Positions 27,678 through 29,344 of a stretch of DNA of 29,344 nt are shown one piece after another. Each line of letters begins with the position of its first letter. Position 1 is the stretch's first letter. The notes beneath the pieces are model-generated. The model did no database searches. It was not told the origin of the DNA and worked only from the letters and a program-made list of their open reading frames with translations. The stretch is from assembly GCA_018221065.1 (NCBI GenBank), contig JAAOXY010000106.1:1-29344 (forward strand), written 5' to 3'. Origin of the DNA: Candidatus Aenigmatarchaeota archaeon (GTDB taxonomy: Archaea > Aenigmatarchaeota > Aenigmatarchaeia > Aenigmatarchaeales > Aenigmatarchaeaceae). The translations under genes were made by a program, and so were the position numbers.

Positions 27678-29344
27678 ATGAAAAAATATGTTTTAGCTAT
27701 AATTATTTTATTTGCAATCAGTTTGATGTCTCAAACTGTATATGCAGCTTGTGTAGAAGACGCATCGTGTGATGAAATGTGTGGAGAAGCACCATCATAT
27801 AAACTTGATGGAGATACTTGTTGGTATGATCCATCATGTTCAGAAGAACAGTGTACTGTATATGACCCATGTCAAGAAATTACTGAACCAGGAGAATGTA
27901 ATAATACATGTGGTATAGGTACATGTTATCAAAATGAAAGCATTTCAAAAACAACATATTATGCAGCTTCTGATTGTACAGGTGTAGCATGTTATGAAGC
28001 TCCAGATTCTTGTACAGATGGAATTCTAAATAGAGATGAAGAAAGTCAAGATTGTGGTGGAGTATATTGTGACAAATGTATAACACCTTATATTCTTGGT
28101 GCAAGTGGAGAAACAATAGACATAAGCGGTGAAGCAGGCACTGCGAGTGGAATTACATTTGATGGAACTTATTTTTGGACAACCGCAGGTACTACAGTTT
28201 ACAAATATTTTGAAAATGGAACATATACAGGTTCTACTTTTAGTATAGCTGCTCAAGACAGTAGTGCAAAAGGAATTGCATTTGACGGAACTTACTTATG
28301 GGTTGTTGGTGCTGGAAATGATGATATATACAAATATACTACAGGTGGGTCCTATGCAGGAACTACTATTGATACTTCTTTATCCTTTACGGAAAATAAT
28401 CCAAAGGGTTTAACATCTAATGGAACCCATTTGTGGCTTGTGGGTGTTAATGGACAAGATGTACACAGATATACTACAGGTGGAACATATCAAGGTAGTT
28501 TTACTGCAGATGCGGGAACTGGTAAATTTCCACACGGTGTTGCACACGATGGAACATATTTGTGGGTACTTTATGGTAATGAGCAAAGAATTATGAAATA
28601 TAACATAGCTGGAACTTACCAAAGTGTTACAGATTATATAGATCATATAGATACATTTCCAAGAGTAATGACAACCGATGATGATGATTTATGGGTTATT
28701 GGTGAAGGAAATCAAAATATCTTTAAACTTTATTTAACACTTCCTGATCAATACAAAATAGATAGTTCTTCACAGACAGGTGGAGCAACATTTGAACTGG
28801 AAGACGGTACTGATGTAACTGTAACTGATCAAACTGGAACAAAATATGTTTATGTAAAAGATGGATCAGGAAATTATATTGGTTATTTAGAAGTTGATTA
28901 TGACTCTGCATCAGTGGATATTGATGTAGAAGATTTAACAGTAGAAACAAATGCAACATCTGGAAAATCATTGATGCATCACGATGCATTCACAGGTCCG
29001 GTTACAGGAAAGTTATTGGTTCCAGTAATAGGAGCTTTAGGAAGCGCAACAGGATATCATTGTCCTTCTGCAACAACTATGGCTGGTGTTAATGTAAATT
29101 GTCCAGGGATAACTTCAGGATATACCACAACTGTAAATGTTGGTGGAACAGATTATATTGTAATGGATAACCAAGGTGGTGGAAATGGTGGACCGGGTGT
29201 TTATGCAGATCAAAACAAGACATTTAATGTAACTGTAAATGGAACAGATCCAGCATTGGGTGATATGAAATGTTATGATGGTAATACAGGTTCTTTCATA
29301 ACAGTAACACCAACCGCATTTTCTACAACAAATATAATTTGTAA
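27678..29344 (+). CDS. large secreted cysteine-rich beta-propeller protein, 3' end cut by window
   Basis: At least 555 residues, still open at the window edge. ATG at 27678 follows GGGGGGA by six bases. A signal peptide covers residues 1-23 (KK, a 17-residue hydrophobic core, VYA); the sequence AAC25 could also be a lipobox. Residues 25-134 hold 16 cysteines, ending in DGILNRDEESQDCGGVYCDKC, a motif recurrent in secreted proteins. Residues ~158-350 contain five repeats of 41-45 residues around a G-(I/L/V)-x-x-(D/N)GT-(Y/H)-(F/L)W core with KY or RY strands, a beta-propeller. A beta-rich region rich in Thr, Gly, Asn and Val follows. Probably a surface adhesin or S-layer-associated protein. Confidence 0.8.
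   Translation, partial: MKKYVLAIIILFAISLMSQTVYAACVEDASCDEMCGEAPSYKLDGDTCWYDPSCSEEQCTVYDPCQEITEPGECNNTCGIGTCYQNESISKTTYYAASDCTGVACYEAPDSCTDGILNRDEESQDCGGVYCDKCITPYILGASGETIDISGEAGTASGITFDGTYFWTTAGTTVYKYFENGTYTGSTFSIAAQDSSAKGIAFDGTYLWVVGAGNDDIYKYTTGGSYAGTTIDTSLSFTENNPKGLTSNGTHLWLVGVNGQDVHRYTTGGTYQGSFTADAGTGKFPHGVAHDGTYLWVLYGNEQRIMKYNIAGTYQSVTDYIDHIDTFPRVMTTDDDDLWVIGEGNQNIFKLYLTLPDQYKIDSSSQTGGATFELEDGTDVTVTDQTGTKYVYVKDGSGNYIGYLEVDYDSASVDIDVEDLTVETNATSGKSLMHHDAFTGPVTGKLLVPVIGALGSATGYHCPSATTMAGVNVNCPGITSGYTTTVNVGGTDYIVMDNQGGGNGGPGVYADQNKTFNVTVNGTDPALGDMKCYDGNTGSFITVTPTAFSTTNIIC

Noticed and set aside
1..29344. CRISPR array, insertion sequence or rRNA gene
   Set aside because: No regularly spaced repeats, transposase motifs or rRNA-like stretches were seen anywhere in the window.

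Overview
The window is a compact, AT-rich archaeal chromosome segment. The archaeal signature is unambiguous: HerA, Rad50, PCNA, GINS, eukaryote-type primase, ribosomal proteins L44e, S27e, L7Ae, S28e and L24e, aIF2-alpha, Nop10, RNA polymerase subunit K and deoxyhypusine synthase. Very short spacers, many small genes and a primase that fuses the small-subunit catalytic domain to a large-subunit-like Fe-S domain (known from Nanoarchaeum) point to a DPANN-type lineage. That lineage is an inference, not proved here. No gap between genes exceeds about 110 bases once the 49-residue and Nop10 genes are counted, so there is no long empty stretch.

Layout. 1-5.1 kb: the 3' part of rad50, a small orphan, herA, a metallophosphoesterase and an OB-fold/TRAM pair. 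5.2-8.8 kb: a 49-residue membrane peptide, deoxyhypusine synthase, the fused primase, Gins51 and cytidine deaminase. 8.9-11.3 kb: the conserved archaeal translation string L44e, S27e, aIF2-alpha, Nop10, PAC2-family protein, then rpoK. 11.3-14.8 kb: a sugar-nucleotidyltransferase, a short divergent enolase, cysS and tRNA-Cys. 14.8-16.4 kb: an accessory-looking block on the minus strand (tiny winged helix, unknown 217-residue protein, LAGLIDADG endonuclease) that runs into the 5' end of tRNA-Cys. 16.5-20.9 kb: a sulfur, thiol and Fe-S block (ThiI-like PP-loop enzyme, glutaredoxin, anchored monothiol DsbA-like protein, small membrane protein, DUF1858 protein, ferredoxin, then SufS and IscU converging from the other side). 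21-25.6 kb: glutamate dehydrogenase, S2, GluRS, a ribbon-helix-helix protein and L7Ae-S28e-L24e. 25.6-29.3 kb: PCNA with an OB-fold protein, a SpoIIM-like membrane protein, and the start of a large secreted cysteine-rich beta-propeller protein cut by the window end.

How it fits together. The most striking region is 13.3-21 kb, almost entirely concerned with cysteine and sulfur: cysteinyl-tRNA synthetase lies 12 bases after tRNA-Cys, and the sulfur block is bracketed by two nearly identical palindromes (TATAAC[G/A]CCGTTATA), one in the promoter of the small winged-helix gene and one just upstream of iscU. I propose that this is a small Fe-S/sulfur regulon. Many first genes of transcription units have a TATA-like element about 25 bases before their start codon, suggesting leaderless transcripts, while internal genes carry GGTG-type Shine-Dalgarno sequences and a few carry unusual runs of five or six G.
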